Assembly (NCBI RefSeq): GCF_018500185.1 | Contig: NZ_JAHBGI010000004.1 | Span: 124,001-188,000, forward strand | Length of the DNA stretch: 64,000 nt | Source: Litoribacter ruber | GTDB taxonomy: Bacteria; Bacteroidota; Bacteroidia; Cytophagales; Cyclobacteriaceae | Reading direction: 5' to 3' | Part shown: positions 63,781-64,000 of the stretch, in pieces | How the letters are laid out: each line of letters begins with the position of its first letter | How positions within the stretch are numbered: the stretch's first letter is position 1 | Translations under genes and position numbers: made by a program | Notes under the pieces: model-generated | What the model saw: the letters and a program-made list of their open reading frames with translations, nothing else | Told to the model about the DNA's origin: nothing | The model's database searches: none

Positions 63781-64000
63781 TCAATCACCTCTTAACAGAC
63801 GGATTTTCCTATCCATAAGAGGGAAATTATCTTTGCCTAATTTTCTACCAGAAATCCTCAATGTATCAGATTGCCAAATCCCTATAAGGTAAATTTTCTC
63901 TTGTTCAATATTGAAGTCAAAGGCAAATTGATTGGTGCTGTCTTTTTTACTAGTCCAATCAAAACTTGTTTCGTCAGGTTTGTTTATATAGTAGTTTGAA
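63781..64000 (-). CDS. C-terminal fragment of an unknown gene
   Basis: On the minus strand an open frame enters from the right edge and ends with a stop at 63781. The 72 visible residues (ending MDRKIRLLRGD) include FAFDFNIEQEKIYLIGIWQSDTLRISGRKLG. The gene begins beyond the window, and no family is recognised. Confidence 0.45.
   Translation of the reverse strand, partial: SNYYINKPDETSFDWTSKKDSTNQFAFDFNIEQEKIYLIGIWQSDTLRISGRKLGKDNFPLMDRKIRLLRGD

Overview
The window looks like the chromosome of a Bacteroidota bacterium, most probably order Cytophagales and near Cyclobacteriaceae (the family is inferred). The signs are TAnnTTTG-type -7 promoter boxes, few Shine-Dalgarno sequences, a type IX secretion sorting domain, DUF4421 and DUF2807 proteins, a Na+-NQR operon, bacillithiol-type YpdA, and a DNA polymerase III alpha with an N-terminal proofreading exonuclease. 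Most of the 64 kb is ordinary, densely packed core chromosome.

Layout. 1-2205: the end of a DUF4422 glycosyltransferase, an intergenic region with a 20-bp perfect palindrome over a promoter and an apparently non-coding transcription unit, a small membrane protein and a DUF4421 outer-membrane protein. 2356-10019: tRNA-Asn carrying a 7.6-kb integrated element. It is bounded by a 46-bp direct repeat of the tRNA 3' part and encodes, all on the minus strand, a tyrosine integrase, two unknown proteins, an HTH protein, an unknown protein, a VRR-NUC nuclease, a candidate replication protein next to six 13-bp iterons, a phage terminase small subunit, a membrane-anchored protein and a virion-like protein. 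No capsid, portal or large terminase is present, so it resembles a phage satellite. 10024-10267: two tandem pseudo-tRNAs whose anticodon arm is replaced by a GC-rich hairpin. 10526-19423: phosphatase, mechanosensitive channel, Hsp20, HtrA protease, aldehyde dehydrogenase, acetyltransferase and a lipoprotein. 19565-20369: a tRNA-Val(TAC) array with three tRNA copies, two copies whose anticodon arm is replaced by a related hairpin, and a GIY-YIG nuclease gene that runs straight into the last tRNA remnant. 20507-36206: TonB receptor, M1 peptidase, a decayed toxin-antitoxin pair, C-terminal processing protease, ruvX-def, omega-amidase, a T9SS cargo protein, murF and tRNA-Ala. 36275-50787: recR, clpS, transporter, MscS channel, SDR enzyme, a BlaI/M56 regulatory pair with visible operators, NRDE protein, ypdA, adenine deaminase and cmk. 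50799-56493: ispH and nqrABCDE (nqrF is not here). 56876-64000: DUF502 protein, thioredoxin, dnaE, a Uma2-type nuclease, an acetyltransferase and a partial gene.

Two things stand out. The first is the satellite-like island, with integrase arm sites at both ends, iterons and a lone terminase small subunit. The second is a repeated pattern in which two unrelated tRNA families have had their anticodon arms replaced by hairpins that begin TCCCG and end CGGGA, in one case beside a GIY-YIG nuclease. Functions are assigned by motif reading only; no database search was possible.
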